Notes: generated by a model from the letters alone, not told the origin. A DNA stretch of 64,000 nt from Stappia sp. MMSF_3263 (GCF_030733745.1 NZ_JASHIK010000005.1:203442-267441); one strand, 5' to 3'. Shown: positions 8,199-15,925, numbered from the stretch's first letter. A program made the numbers and translations.

Positions 8199-9169
8199 GA
8201 CAGTTCCTCCTGAAAGGCGGATACGGGCGCGGTGCCGCGCGCGGCCAGGCGCGCCCGCAGGTCCTTGGGAAGCGACACCATGTGCTTGTGGGTGATGCCG
8301 TCGTAGTAGGTCAGGGTCCCGTCCAGCCGGGTTGCCAGCAACCGGTCGACGAGGCTGGCGGAGCGGCCCTCCAGATCGAGGTCGCGATGCGATCCGACGG
8401 AAAACAGCCACGAGGTGCCGTAGGACTGGGCATGGCAGACAAGCCCTTCGGCACGGGCGAAATGCTCGGCCGTCAGCGCATGTATCCTTGATGCCTCATG
8501 CCCCGCGCAGGGACCGGCGGCCCCGGCCCAGGTGACAAAGGCGCCCCGGGTCGAGACAAGTTGCGCCATCGCGGCGAAATGTTCCGGCGAGAACAGGAAC
8601 TCGGCAGGGGATCCGGGCAGGGGCTCGCTGACATCGTGGATGACGAGGTCGAAGGGCAGCGGCGCCGAGGCGAGGTAGTCGCGGATATCGGCGATCACCA
8701 GGCGAAAGCGGGGATCGTCGTGAAACCCCCTTGCGACATGCGCGAAGTGACGACGGGCAAGGTCGACCATCCGCCGGTCGATCTCGACCTGGACGACCTC
8801 CTCGACGGACAGGTGCTTCAGCACCTCGCGCACCGCACCGCCCGGGCCTCCGCCGACGACGAGCACCCGTTTCAATGCCTTGCCGACGGCAAGGGCCGCC
8901 GGGTGCACGATCGCCTCGCTGTAGATGTATTCGTCGCCTTCCAGGTGCTGGATGCGGCCGTCCAGCAGCAGCCCGCGCCCGAAGGAGCGGGTCCGCACCA
9001 CCTCGATGCACTGGTCGCCGTCGTCCGCCATGAACAGCCGCTCGACGACCTCGTGGCAATGCGCCTCGCCGGCGGCGATGCCCTCGAAGGTCCATGTGCG
9101 GGGCCAGTCGGACGGCCGCGCACCCGATGCCGGGTGCGGGGACGCCGCGGGGTTGGCTGCCCGCCTCAC
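8195..9169 (-). CDS. spermidine-synthase-like (aminopropyltransferase-fold) protein 1
   Basis: A 324-residue aminopropyltransferase homologue. The lid motif LLLDGRIQHLEGDEYIYSE (68-85) and HP at 89-90 match spermidine synthases well; the nucleotide motif is GGGPGG (106-111) instead of GGGDGG, and the catalytic loop reads HDVSEPLPGSPAE (178-190), keeping the first Asp but changing the second to Glu. It is therefore more synthase-like than its partner at 6469-7386 but still atypical. The GTG at 9169 forms a GTGA overlap with the decarboxylase-like gene. A free spermidine synthase role is possible but the setting favours a pathway-specific alkyl transfer. Confidence 0.84.
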   Translation of the reverse strand: MRRAANPAASPHPASGARPSDWPRTWTFEGIAAGEAHCHEVVERLFMADDGDQCIEVVRTRSFGRGLLLDGRIQHLEGDEYIYSEAIVHPAALAVGKALKRVLVVGGGPGGAVREVLKHLSVEEVVQVEIDRRMVDLARRHFAHVARGFHDDPRFRLVIADIRDYLASAPLPFDLVIHDVSEPLPGSPAEFLFSPEHFAAMAQLVSTRGAFVTWAGAAGPCAGHEASRIHALTAEHFARAEGLVCHAQSYGTSWLFSVGSHRDLDLEGRSASLVDRLLATRLDGTLTYYDGITHKHMVSLPKDLRARLAARGTAPVSAFQEELS

Positions 9170-10347
9170 TGGACCGCCTCCTCGGTCACGTCGCCCGGAC
9201 GGATCAGCGTCAGCCCGCCGGACTTGCTCGCCAGGTATTCAGGCGGGAAGGTCTGGCCCAGGAAGCGGGTGATCATCGAGTAGCAGTAGGATCCGGCCTG
9301 GTCGAACTCGAGCCATTCGCCGATCTCGACCTGCGGGATCGTCTGCCGCCTCGTGAGGAAGTCGCGGGAATAGGTGGTGTTGCCGACGACGTCGACCGGC
9401 TGGTCGAAATCCGGGCGAGGGCCGCCGCCATTGCTCATCACGCGGACGGGATTGTAGTCCTCGTAGAACATGGCGCGCGGGATCATCGAGGCGCTGGCGT
9501 CGACGCAGACGAAGTAGTGTCCGTCCCGCTTCTTGATGTCGGTGACCTGGGCGTAGAAGCACGCCGCATTGCCGAACATCGCCCGGCCCGGCTCGATGAC
9601 CAGCCGTATCGGCCGCCCGCGCTTCTTCGAGAACTCGGTGAGCAGGGCGGTGATGCGGGCGTTGTAGTCGTCGAAGTCGAAACGCGTCTCGTCGAGCGGG
9701 AAGCCGCCGCCGACATCGACATAGGCGAGATCGGGAAACCGGTCTGAAAGTTCAAGCGAGCGTTCGACGCCGGCGATCATCTCGTCGACATCGACAATGT
9801 CGGTGCCGATATAGACATGGCTGCCGGTTGCCGTCAGGCCAAGGCGTTCGCAGGCGTCGAGCGCCTCGTCGAGCTCGTGGTCCTGGATGCCGATGCGGCT
9901 GTCATTGCCCGAGAACGGGCTGATGCGGGAGCGCTCCGAGGTGTTCAGCCGCAGCCCGACCTCGGCCTTGATGCCAAGCGTGCCGAACAGCTCGATCTGG
10001 CTGATCGAGTCCAGATGCAGCTTGATGCCGCGCGCGACCAGGTAGCGCATCATCGCGGCGGTCAGCCCGGTGCTGGCGAAGATCACCCGGTCGGCGGGGA
10101 AGCCGCAGGATTCCGCCAGGCGCAGGTGTTTCAGGGAGTTCACGAACAGACCCATGCCGCGTTCGCGGATCAGGGTCAGGAGGTGGGGATTGTCGTTCGC
10201 CATGGAGGCGAAGAAGACATCGGTGTTCGGGTAGGCGACGCTTTCGAAACGGGCGAAGTTCTCCTCGATCTTCTCCGTGCTGTAGAGATAGAAAGCGGAA
10301 TTGATCTTCGAGGCGCGCATGTCCATCAAGTAGGCGGTCTGATCCAT
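9166..10347 (-). CDS. fold-III PLP decarboxylase homologue lacking the Schiff-base lysine
   Basis: A 393-residue member of the ornithine/diaminopimelate/carboxynorspermidine decarboxylase family. Fold landmarks are present: HVYIG, DVGGGFP, EPGRAM, FDQAGSYCYSM. The PLP-lysine motif (normally YAxKAN) reads FFASMAN, with Met49 in place of Lys (codon ATG instead of AAG at about 10200), and the catalytic Cys of the G-x-x-C motif is Thr (GNTTYSRD). Without these residues ordinary decarboxylation is not expected; an unusual PLP use, a PLP-free role or a regulatory subunit are alternatives. ATG at 10347 has GGAG 6 bases upstream; a TTG at 10359 is less likely. The frame is intact, arguing for a selected function. 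Confidence 0.85.
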   Translation of the reverse strand: MDQTAYLMDMRASKINSAFYLYSTEKIEENFARFESVAYPNTDVFFASMANDNPHLLTLIRERGMGLFVNSLKHLRLAESCGFPADRVIFASTGLTAAMMRYLVARGIKLHLDSISQIELFGTLGIKAEVGLRLNTSERSRISPFSGNDSRIGIQDHELDEALDACERLGLTATGSHVYIGTDIVDVDEMIAGVERSLELSDRFPDLAYVDVGGGFPLDETRFDFDDYNARITALLTEFSKKRGRPIRLVIEPGRAMFGNAACFYAQVTDIKKRDGHYFVCVDASASMIPRAMFYEDYNPVRVMSNGGGPRPDFDQPVDVVGNTTYSRDFLTRRQTIPQVEIGEWLEFDQAGSYCYSMITRFLGQTFPPEYLASKSGGLTLIRPGDVTEEAVQ

Positions 10348-10374
10348 GGTGTTCTCCAATGCTTGGGTGGGGGG

Positions 10375-11484
10375 TCAGCGATAGGTTGCGATCGGGGTGC
10401 CGAAGGCGTCCTCGTCGGGGGTAAGTCCAAGGCCGGGGGCCTCGTTCGGCACCACAAAGCCGTCGGTGATGTGCGAGGCGCCGCAGGCGTATGTCTGGGT
10501 GTTGAACTCGCGGCAGCTCCACAGGCCGAAGAGGTGATCGCGCGGCGTGGCGGCGGCGACATGCAGGGCCGCCATGTCGGCAATCTCCGTGCCGCCGGAC
10601 GAGGCCCAGCTCAGCGACAGTCCCGCGATCTCGCAAAAGGCCGCGAAACGGCGGGCGGCGGCGATGCCGCCAATGCGCGACAGCTTGACGTGAACGATGT
10701 CGGCGGCGTTGTCCCGGGCCAGCCGTGCCAGCACGTCGCCGTCCAGAACGCTCTCGTCGAGCGTCATCGTCGCCCTGGTGGCGCGCCGCACCCGCAGGCA
10801 GGCCTCGTAGGTGCCGCAGGGCTGTTCCAGGTTGAAGCCGAGCGGTTCGATGGCACGCGCCACCTTCAAGGCGTCGGTGAGCGTCCACAGGCGGTTGGCG
10901 TCGGCGATGAAGGTCTCTTGCGGCTGGCGGATTTCGGCAAGCCGCTCGTAGAGAGCGATGTCGGAAACGGCCTCTCCTCCGGGTTTGGTGGAGAAGATCC
11001 GGTAGCCCGGTCCTTCCCGATAGGCTGCGATCCGCTCCGCCATCTCGTTGAACGGGCCGTGATAGACGGCACAGTTCATCGGAATGCGCTCGTTCGCCCG
11101 GCCGCCGAGAAGCCGGTAGACGGGCAGGTTGGCGGCCTTGCCGAGAAGATCATGCGCGGCGATGTCGAAGCCGGACTTGACATAGGCGTGGCCGTCCAGG
11201 TGCCGGTCCATCCGGGCATGCAGCCCGGCGATGTCGGTGGGATTGGCGCCGATCAGGGCAGGGGCCAGGACGTCGATGCCGGCGCGGGCGGCTTCCGCGA
11301 ATTCGGGCAGATAGGTGCGCCCCCAGGGGCTGACCTCGCCCCAGCCGGTGAGGCCCTCGTCGGTGTCGATGCGCAGGATCGTGCCATCGACACTGTCCTG
11401 GGCCTTGCCGGTGGTGCCCGTCACATATCGGGTTTCGCCAAAGCCGATGGCCAGGCGGAAGACGGTGATGCGGTCGATTTTCAT
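10375..11484 (-). CDS. mandelate racemase/muconate lactonizing enzyme (enolase superfamily) protein
   Basis: A 369-residue enolase-superfamily enzyme. The capping domain (1-125) precedes the barrel with metal ligands Asp195 (IADANRLW), Glu220 (NLEQP) and Asp243 (LDES) and the acid/base Lys267 (HVKLSRIGG). The KxK of strand 2 reads STK (165-167): the second, catalytic Lys is kept, the first is Ser. This pattern fits the MLE subgroup, which includes amino-acid and betaine epimerases and cycloisomerases; a racemase/epimerase role is inferred. Its ATG overlaps the EamA stop by 4 bases, and 27 bases separate it from the PLP-fold gene. Confidence 0.86.
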   Translation of the reverse strand: MKIDRITVFRLAIGFGETRYVTGTTGKAQDSVDGTILRIDTDEGLTGWGEVSPWGRTYLPEFAEAARAGIDVLAPALIGANPTDIAGLHARMDRHLDGHAYVKSGFDIAAHDLLGKAANLPVYRLLGGRANERIPMNCAVYHGPFNEMAERIAAYREGPGYRIFSTKPGGEAVSDIALYERLAEIRQPQETFIADANRLWTLTDALKVARAIEPLGFNLEQPCGTYEACLRVRRATRATMTLDESVLDGDVLARLARDNAADIVHVKLSRIGGIAAARRFAAFCEIAGLSLSWASSGGTEIADMAALHVAAATPRDHLFGLWSCREFNTQTYACGASHITDGFVVPNEAPGLGLTPDEDAFGTPIATYR

Positions 11485-12380
11485 GATGTTCCCTCCGCGG
11501 CCCGAGCTGGCGCGCGTTGGCTGTAGAGGATGGAGAAGACGACGGCGGCCATGACCACGAGCCCGCCGATGGCTGTGGCAAGGGGGGGGACGTCGGCGAA
11601 GGCGATCCACACCCAGAGCGGGGCAAGCGGGACGTCGAGCGTGCTGATCAGGGTTGCCTGGCCGGAGTTCAGGTGGCGGGCGCCAAGCGTCAGGAAGAGG
11701 ATGCCGAGGCCAAGCTGGGTGATCCCGAAGGCGACCAGCAGGATGAGGATCTCCCCGTCGATGGAGGCGAAATCCGCCAGCGGCAACGTGATCAGGAACG
11801 AGGCGAAGGCTGAGGCGCAGGCCATGGCCACCATCGAATGCGCCTTGCCCCAACGCACCGCGACGATCATCAGCGCCATGAAGAAGGTCATCGCCATGGC
11901 GTAGGCATCGCCGAGCAGCCCGCCGCCCTCCAGCGAGCCGCCGACAATGACGACGACGCCGAGAAGGGCGACGAAGCTCGCCCACAGGGTCGAGGCCTGC
12001 ACGGGTTCGCGCAGGAGCAACCACGAAAAGCCGGCCGCCACGAAGGGGGCGGTGGCGTAGATCAGCACCACGTTCGCCACCGAGGTGTTCAGGTAGGCGT
12101 TGAGGTTGAAGATCATGGCGAGCACGCTGGCGGCGATCGCGACCAGACCCGGGGCGCTCCGGAACACACCGAACTGGGCGAGGCCGGCGCGCCCTTCGCG
12201 CGCCAGCATGATGGCCAGGATGAAGAAGCCGGCCACCAGTCCGCGAATGCAGAGCATCGTCCACACGCTGGTGTCGATGAGCCGGGTGAAGAGCCCGGCC
12301 GTGCTGTAGCAGGCGGCGGAGAGCACCAGCAGGATCATGCCGATGCGTATCTGGCGGGCGGTGTCGGACATGTCGGGCAT
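11481..12380 (-). CDS. EamA/DMT-superfamily transporter
   Basis: A 299-residue membrane protein with about ten hydrophobic segments arranged as two EamA repeats (first repeat beginning LLVLSAACYSTAGLFTR, second around DAYAMAMTFFMALMIVAVRW). Such carriers export amino acids and metabolites, so it is the natural exporter of the cluster product, although uptake cannot be excluded. It begins 9 bases after the binding-protein gene and overlaps the enolase-family gene by 4 bases. A slightly later ATG (MSDTARQ) is possible as start. Confidence 0.87.
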   Translation of the reverse strand: MPDMSDTARQIRIGMILLVLSAACYSTAGLFTRLIDTSVWTMLCIRGLVAGFFILAIMLAREGRAGLAQFGVFRSAPGLVAIAASVLAMIFNLNAYLNTSVANVVLIYATAPFVAAGFSWLLLREPVQASTLWASFVALLGVVVIVGGSLEGGGLLGDAYAMAMTFFMALMIVAVRWGKAHSMVAMACASAFASFLITLPLADFASIDGEILILLVAFGITQLGLGILFLTLGARHLNSGQATLISTLDVPLAPLWVWIAFADVPPLATAIGGLVVMAAVVFSILYSQRAPARAAEGTS

Positions 12381-12389
12381 GGTCCCGCC

Positions 12390-13373
12390 TCACTGCGCCG
12401 GCGCACGGCCGAGCCAGCCGTCGACGGTGGCCGGGTTCGCCGCAAGCCAGTCCCTGGCGACCTCGGCGGGCTCCTTGCCCTCGACGCCGGTCTCGGTGAC
12501 CCAGCCGTTGATCACGGCCGGATCGAAGGAGACCCGGGCCAGGAACTCCGCCGCCTTCGGGAAGCGGGTTTCCAGCGAACGGGAGTGGAAGACGTAGACG
12601 CGGCTGGTCTCGAAGGCGCAGGGGAAGGAGGAGGCCTCCAGCCAGTCGTCGCGCTCGGCCGGGCCGTGGACCGTGTCGCAGCCCTTGAAGTAGGCGGGCT
12701 CCGTGACCAGCGTGAGGTCATGGACCGAGAACACCCATTCCGGGGTCCAGTGGTAGAAGATGACGGGGCGGCCCTCCCGGGTGGCGGACTTGAGTGCTGC
12801 CTTGAAGTCCTCGTTGCTGGCGATCCAGGGCTCCCACAGGTCGTCGAGGCCGTAGGACTTCATCTTGATGCGGTTGAGCCGGGTCGCGCCCCAGCTTTCC
12901 TCTCCGGCCCAGTATTCGCCGAGCCCGTCGCCGTCGGTGTCGAACTGGCGGGCAATCTCGGGCGACTTAAGGTCCTCGATCGTGGAAATGCCGAGCGCCT
13001 TGGCGGTGCCGGTGGGAAGAAAGAACCCCTGGACGGCCTCGTAGCCGGCGTTGTGGCCGATGGTCTTGCGGGTATCGACATAGGTTTCCCAGGCCTTCTG
13101 CTGGTTCGGCATCCAGATGTCGGGGAACACGTCGAGCTTGCCATCGCCCGCATCCATCGAGATCAGGGAGGTTTTGGTGTCTGCCTCCAGGATCGCGGTC
13201 GGGGTGCCGAGTTCTTTCTCGATCACCTGCGTCAGGACCTGGGAGATGACCTTGGCGGCGTCCCAGTTGAGACCGGTGACCGTGATCTTGTCGGCGGCGG
13301 TGGCGGGAAGCGCGGAGGGCAGCAGCGCGGCGACGGCGCCAAGGGCTGCAAGGCGGCGGGAGATGCGGGACAT
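12390..13373 (-). CDS. glycine-betaine/proline-type ABC substrate-binding protein (OpuAC/ProX-like), orphan
   Basis: A 327-residue periplasmic binding protein: Sec signal peptide over residues 1-27 ending in ATA-AD, then an OpuAC domain (ITVTGLNWDAAKVISQVL, FPDIWMPNQQ, VIFYHWTPEWVF). Trp residues at conserved positions suggest an aromatic cage for a quaternary-ammonium group, as in betaine-binding relatives. No permease or ATPase gene is nearby, so it either borrows a transporter encoded elsewhere or has been recruited to bind the pathway product or precursor in the periplasm. RBS AGAGGA lies 7 bases before the ATG. Confidence 0.87.
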   Translation of the reverse strand: MSRISRRLAALGAVAALLPSALPATAADKITVTGLNWDAAKVISQVLTQVIEKELGTPTAILEADTKTSLISMDAGDGKLDVFPDIWMPNQQKAWETYVDTRKTIGHNAGYEAVQGFFLPTGTAKALGISTIEDLKSPEIARQFDTDGDGLGEYWAGEESWGATRLNRIKMKSYGLDDLWEPWIASNEDFKAALKSATREGRPVIFYHWTPEWVFSVHDLTLVTEPAYFKGCDTVHGPAERDDWLEASSFPCAFETSRVYVFHSRSLETRFPKAAEFLARVSFDPAVINGWVTETGVEGKEPAEVARDWLAANPATVDGWLGRAPAQ

Positions 13374-13495
13374 GGAAGGTTCCTCTCGGGTTTGCTGCGG
13401 ATTTCGGGTGCAGTTGTCCTGATGCGCGCGGGTTCGGTCCGCGCGGACAGGGGCAGTCGGTGTTCTCGTGCAAGGCCGGTGGCCGGGCGGCGGGG

Positions 13496-14413
13496 CTATT
13501 CGCGCTGCGCCGCCAGAAGGTGCTCGATGATCGCTGCGCGCACCGGAACGCCGTTATGGGCCTGTTCGAAGTAGCGGGCCTGGGGCATGCCGTCGACGTC
13601 GTGGGCGAGGTCCTCGACGCGCGGCAGGGAATGCATGACGATCGCGTCGGCGCGCATCTCGGAAAGCTTCGCCCTGTCGAGCGCGTAGAAGCTGTCGACC
13701 GGCTCGCCGCGACGTTCGGTGATGCCGTTGTGGTAGATCACGTCGACATTGCGCTTCACCTCGTCGAGATGGCCGATCCGGGTGAAGCGGATGCCGGCGC
13801 GGCGGTAATGTTCCGCATCGGCGAACTCCATCCAGAACTTGTCCGGGCACAGGACGAAGAGCTCGACCTGCGGGAAGTGCGCCAGCGCGCGGATCTGGGA
13901 GCGGAAGGCGCGCAGATGCGTGCCGCCGATGATCAGGATCTTCAGTCCGTCGATCCGCCCGAAGGCCTTTTCGATGGTGAAGAGATCGATCAAGGCCTGG
14001 GTCGGATGCTCGGCGCGCAGTCCCATGCCGTTGCCGGCATTGATCACCGGGATCGTGCAGGCCTCGGCGAAATCGTAGACCCCGTCCGCCTCGGAATGGC
14101 GGATCACCGCCAGGTCGGCGAAGCCGGAGAGAACGCGAGCCGTATCGGCGAGGCTCTCGCCCCAATTCGATCCGGCCCGGGAGTTTTCCAGGTCGACGCT
14201 GATCACCCCGCCGCCGGCCCGCAGCACGCTCGACTGGAACCCGTACTGGGTCCTGGTCGAGGGAGAGAAGAACAGAAGTGCCGCGATGGCGCCCCGGGCG
14301 CGGCTCTGCGCCCCCGCCGCCAGGTCCCGGGACCGGGCGAGGATCGCCCGGATGGTGTCGCCGTCAAGATCGTCGATGGACAGCAAGTGGCGTGTGGTCG
14401 ATGGACCCGACAT
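13496..14413 (-). CDS. aspartate-carbamoyltransferase-like enzyme with altered amino-acid site
   Basis: A 305-residue transcarbamylase most like PyrB. The carbamoyl-phosphate loop FSPSTRTQ (49-56), HPTQ (136-139) and the HSLPRVED loop (261-268) are present, so carbamoyl phosphate should bind. Compared with E. coli PyrB, the 80s-loop lysine is Trp84, and the aspartate-contacting R-x-Q motif (Arg229/Gln231) is replaced in the segment YHNGITERR; the equivalent of Arg167 appears kept (Arg168). Hence aspartate is probably not the acceptor and another amine or guanidine is carbamoylated (inference). It lies 48 bases after the ThiF-like gene in a biosynthetic neighbourhood without pyrimidine genes, so it should not be named pyrB. 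Confidence 0.85.
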   Translation of the reverse strand: MSGPSTTRHLLSIDDLDGDTIRAILARSRDLAAGAQSRARGAIAALLFFSPSTRTQYGFQSSVLRAGGGVISVDLENSRAGSNWGESLADTARVLSGFADLAVIRHSEADGVYDFAEACTIPVINAGNGMGLRAEHPTQALIDLFTIEKAFGRIDGLKILIIGGTHLRAFRSQIRALAHFPQVELFVLCPDKFWMEFADAEHYRRAGIRFTRIGHLDEVKRNVDVIYHNGITERRGEPVDSFYALDRAKLSEMRADAIVMHSLPRVEDLAHDVDGMPQARYFEQAHNGVPVRAAIIEHLLAAQRE

Positions 14414-14461
14414 GGCGAGCTCCCGGTATTGGCTGGTGGGACAGGCGGCGGGGGGACGGGA

Positions 14462-15412
14462 TCAGCTGGCGGCGCGCCAGTCGAAATCCGGGGCGAAGTG
14501 CTTCTCGTGAACCCCGTCATTGGCCCAGTCGCCGTCGAAGGCGTAGAAGCCGGCGTCGAAGGTCGCCGTGTCGACCAGGTAGTAGGCCGGGATCGGCGGC
14601 AGCGGCTCGCAATAGGGCGCCTTTTCCAGGTCGCACAGGGCAAGGACGGAGCGCGCGGCGACATAGCCGCAGGCGATCGGGGGGACCGCGCCCAGGATCG
14701 GGATGTTGCCGATGTCCTCCATCCACTCGTAGACGGTGTCGCGTCCGGGGAAGCGAGGGAAGTAGTTGGCCTGCATCTTGATCAGGCGCTCGACATCGTC
14801 GCGGTCGAGCGTCTTGTCCTCGGGAATGCCGAGCAGGTCCTCGTAGGTGACGCCGTCCTTGTCGAACTTGTAGACGGTCGAGGCCCAGCCCCAGACGCAG
14901 GCGCACAGCATGGTGATCGCGGTGGGGCTTGCCCGGTAGGCCCGGTGCAGCGCGTAGCGCTCCGAAATCAGGTAGAAATCGGTCATGTCGAGCAGCAGAT
15001 CGCAGCCCTCGACGAAATCCTCGGCCGTATGGCGCTGGATGCCGTCGGGATAGATCTCGACGGTCACGTCGGGCGTCATCTCGTGCACCATCTCGCCGAC
15101 GACCATCGCCTTGTTGCGGCCGACGGTGTTCTTGCCCGAGCCGAGCTGGCGGTTGATGTTGGAGGCGTCGAAATGGTCGGGATCGGCAAGCTTCAGGTGG
15201 CGCACGCCCATCCGGGCAAGCTGCACCGCCAGGTAGGATCCGATGCCGCCGCATCCGGCGACGCCGACAGTGGCGTTGGCCAGCTTTTCCTGGGAGAGCC
15301 GGCGCTGCTCCTCGTCGATGCCGAGGAAACACAGCGAGCGCGATACCCGCTCGTTGTAGAAGGCCTCGTCATAGATGCCGTCCAGCTTGATCTTGCGTGC
15401 TTTCTTGAGCAT
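14462..15412 (-). CDS. ThiF/MoeB/HesA-family (E1-like) adenylating enzyme
   Basis: A 316-residue E1-like protein with an intact adenylation site: GCGGIG (53-58), Asp77/Asp79, SNINRQ (84-89) including the Arg finger, Lys101, and the DMTD loop (142-145). There is no C-x-x-C zinc pair of the MoeB type. Such enzymes adenylate the C-terminus of a small protein or peptide (ThiS, MoaD, microcin C7 peptide). No ubiquitin-like or short precursor gene is evident next to it, which leaves its substrate open. ATG at 15412 has AAAGGA 8 bases upstream; the frame extends to 15937 but overlaps the SET gene there. Confidence 0.86.
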   Translation of the reverse strand: MLKKARKIKLDGIYDEAFYNERVSRSLCFLGIDEEQRRLSQEKLANATVGVAGCGGIGSYLAVQLARMGVRHLKLADPDHFDASNINRQLGSGKNTVGRNKAMVVGEMVHEMTPDVTVEIYPDGIQRHTAEDFVEGCDLLLDMTDFYLISERYALHRAYRASPTAITMLCACVWGWASTVYKFDKDGVTYEDLLGIPEDKTLDRDDVERLIKMQANYFPRFPGRDTVYEWMEDIGNIPILGAVPPIACGYVAARSVLALCDLEKAPYCEPLPPIPAYYLVDTATFDAGFYAFDGDWANDGVHEKHFAPDFDWRAAS

Positions 15413-15429
15413 GTGAACTGTCCTTTCGC

Positions 15430-15882
15430 TCAGGTGTCGAAACCGTCCCCGTCGGGGTATTCCTCGAGATTGGTGTAGCGGATGGTCACTTCGGCGCCGG
15501 CCGCGACGGGCCGCAGGACGCGCAGCTGCAGCCAGAGGCCGTCGGCCTCGAAGCTCCACTGGATGACGGCGTTGTTGTCCGCCGCATGGTTGCAGTAGGA
15601 CATGGCGCCATTGATCAGCGCGTAGGTGTTGCCCGGATTGCCGGGGGCGTAGTCGGTGGGATTGGCGAGCAGGTGGTCGAATACAGCCGTCGGCTTGAGT
15701 TCTGCACTTCTTGATGCGTCGAAGAAGATCCCCGGAGCGCGCTCCAGAAGGTCTCCTGCGGCAAGATCCTTGAGTGCATAGACGCCGCGCCCCTTGCGGC
15801 CTGCAGCCCGAACCTCGATCTTGATTTCTGAAATCGAGGACTGTTCTTCCTGGAGCTCTGAAACGTCTTTGACGGACGGCAT
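15430..15882 (-). CDS. small SET-domain protein
   Basis: A 150-residue single SET domain: GRGVYALKDLAAGDLLE (SET-I start), INGAMSYCNHAADNNAVI carrying the Asn-His pair used for SAM binding, and VAAGAEVTIRYTNLEEY near the end, with a Tyr at the catalytic position. SET enzymes methylate lysine side chains of proteins; stand-alone bacterial versions are mostly uncharacterised. It is the first gene of the cluster, with AAGGAAGA before the ATG and only 17 bases to the ThiF-like gene, so the two may act on the same peptide or protein (inference). Confidence 0.82.
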   Translation of the reverse strand: MPSVKDVSELQEEQSSISEIKIEVRAAGRKGRGVYALKDLAAGDLLERAPGIFFDASRSAELKPTAVFDHLLANPTDYAPGNPGNTYALINGAMSYCNHAADNNAVIQWSFEADGLWLQLRVLRPVAAGAEVTIRYTNLEEYPDGDGFDT

Positions 15883-15925
15883 GATTTCTTCCTTGAAGGG
15901 GTGGTGTCCCGCTGTTCAAGGAGAG

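Larger units (their letters stand above)
4884..15882 (-). other. putative biosynthetic gene cluster with a YqcI/YcgG-family heme N-oxygenase homologue
   Basis: Twelve co-directional genes read from 15882 down to 4884: SET protein, ThiF-like adenylase, carbamoyltransferase-like enzyme, betaine-type binding protein, EamA transporter, enolase-superfamily enzyme, fold-III PLP decarboxylase homologue, aminopropyltransferase-like protein, methyltransferase, second aminopropyltransferase-like protein, YqcI/YcgG protein, nitrilase-type hydrolase. Seven junctions are 4-base stop-start overlaps; only 13374-13495 is a sizeable gap. No NRPS, PKS or ribosomal precursor gene is visible. The combination of adenylation, carbamoyl transfer, alkyl transfer, methylation, N-oxygenation, epimerisation and export enzymes argues for a small amino-acid- or guanidine-derived metabolite (inference). 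Confidence 0.7.

Noticed and set aside
13425..13445. CGCGCGG/CCGCGCG hairpin between the carbamoyltransferase and binding-protein genes as a terminator
   Set aside because: No T-run on either strand and the cluster continues in the same direction; at most an attenuator.
13496..14413. Naming the carbamoyltransferase pyrB
   Set aside because: Aspartate-contact residues are missing and no pyrimidine genes are nearby.
13460..15478. 672-codon plus-strand open frame opposite the carbamoyltransferase and ThiF-like genes
   Set aside because: Shadow of two well-supported minus-strand genes; no domain, and it runs through their convergent codons.
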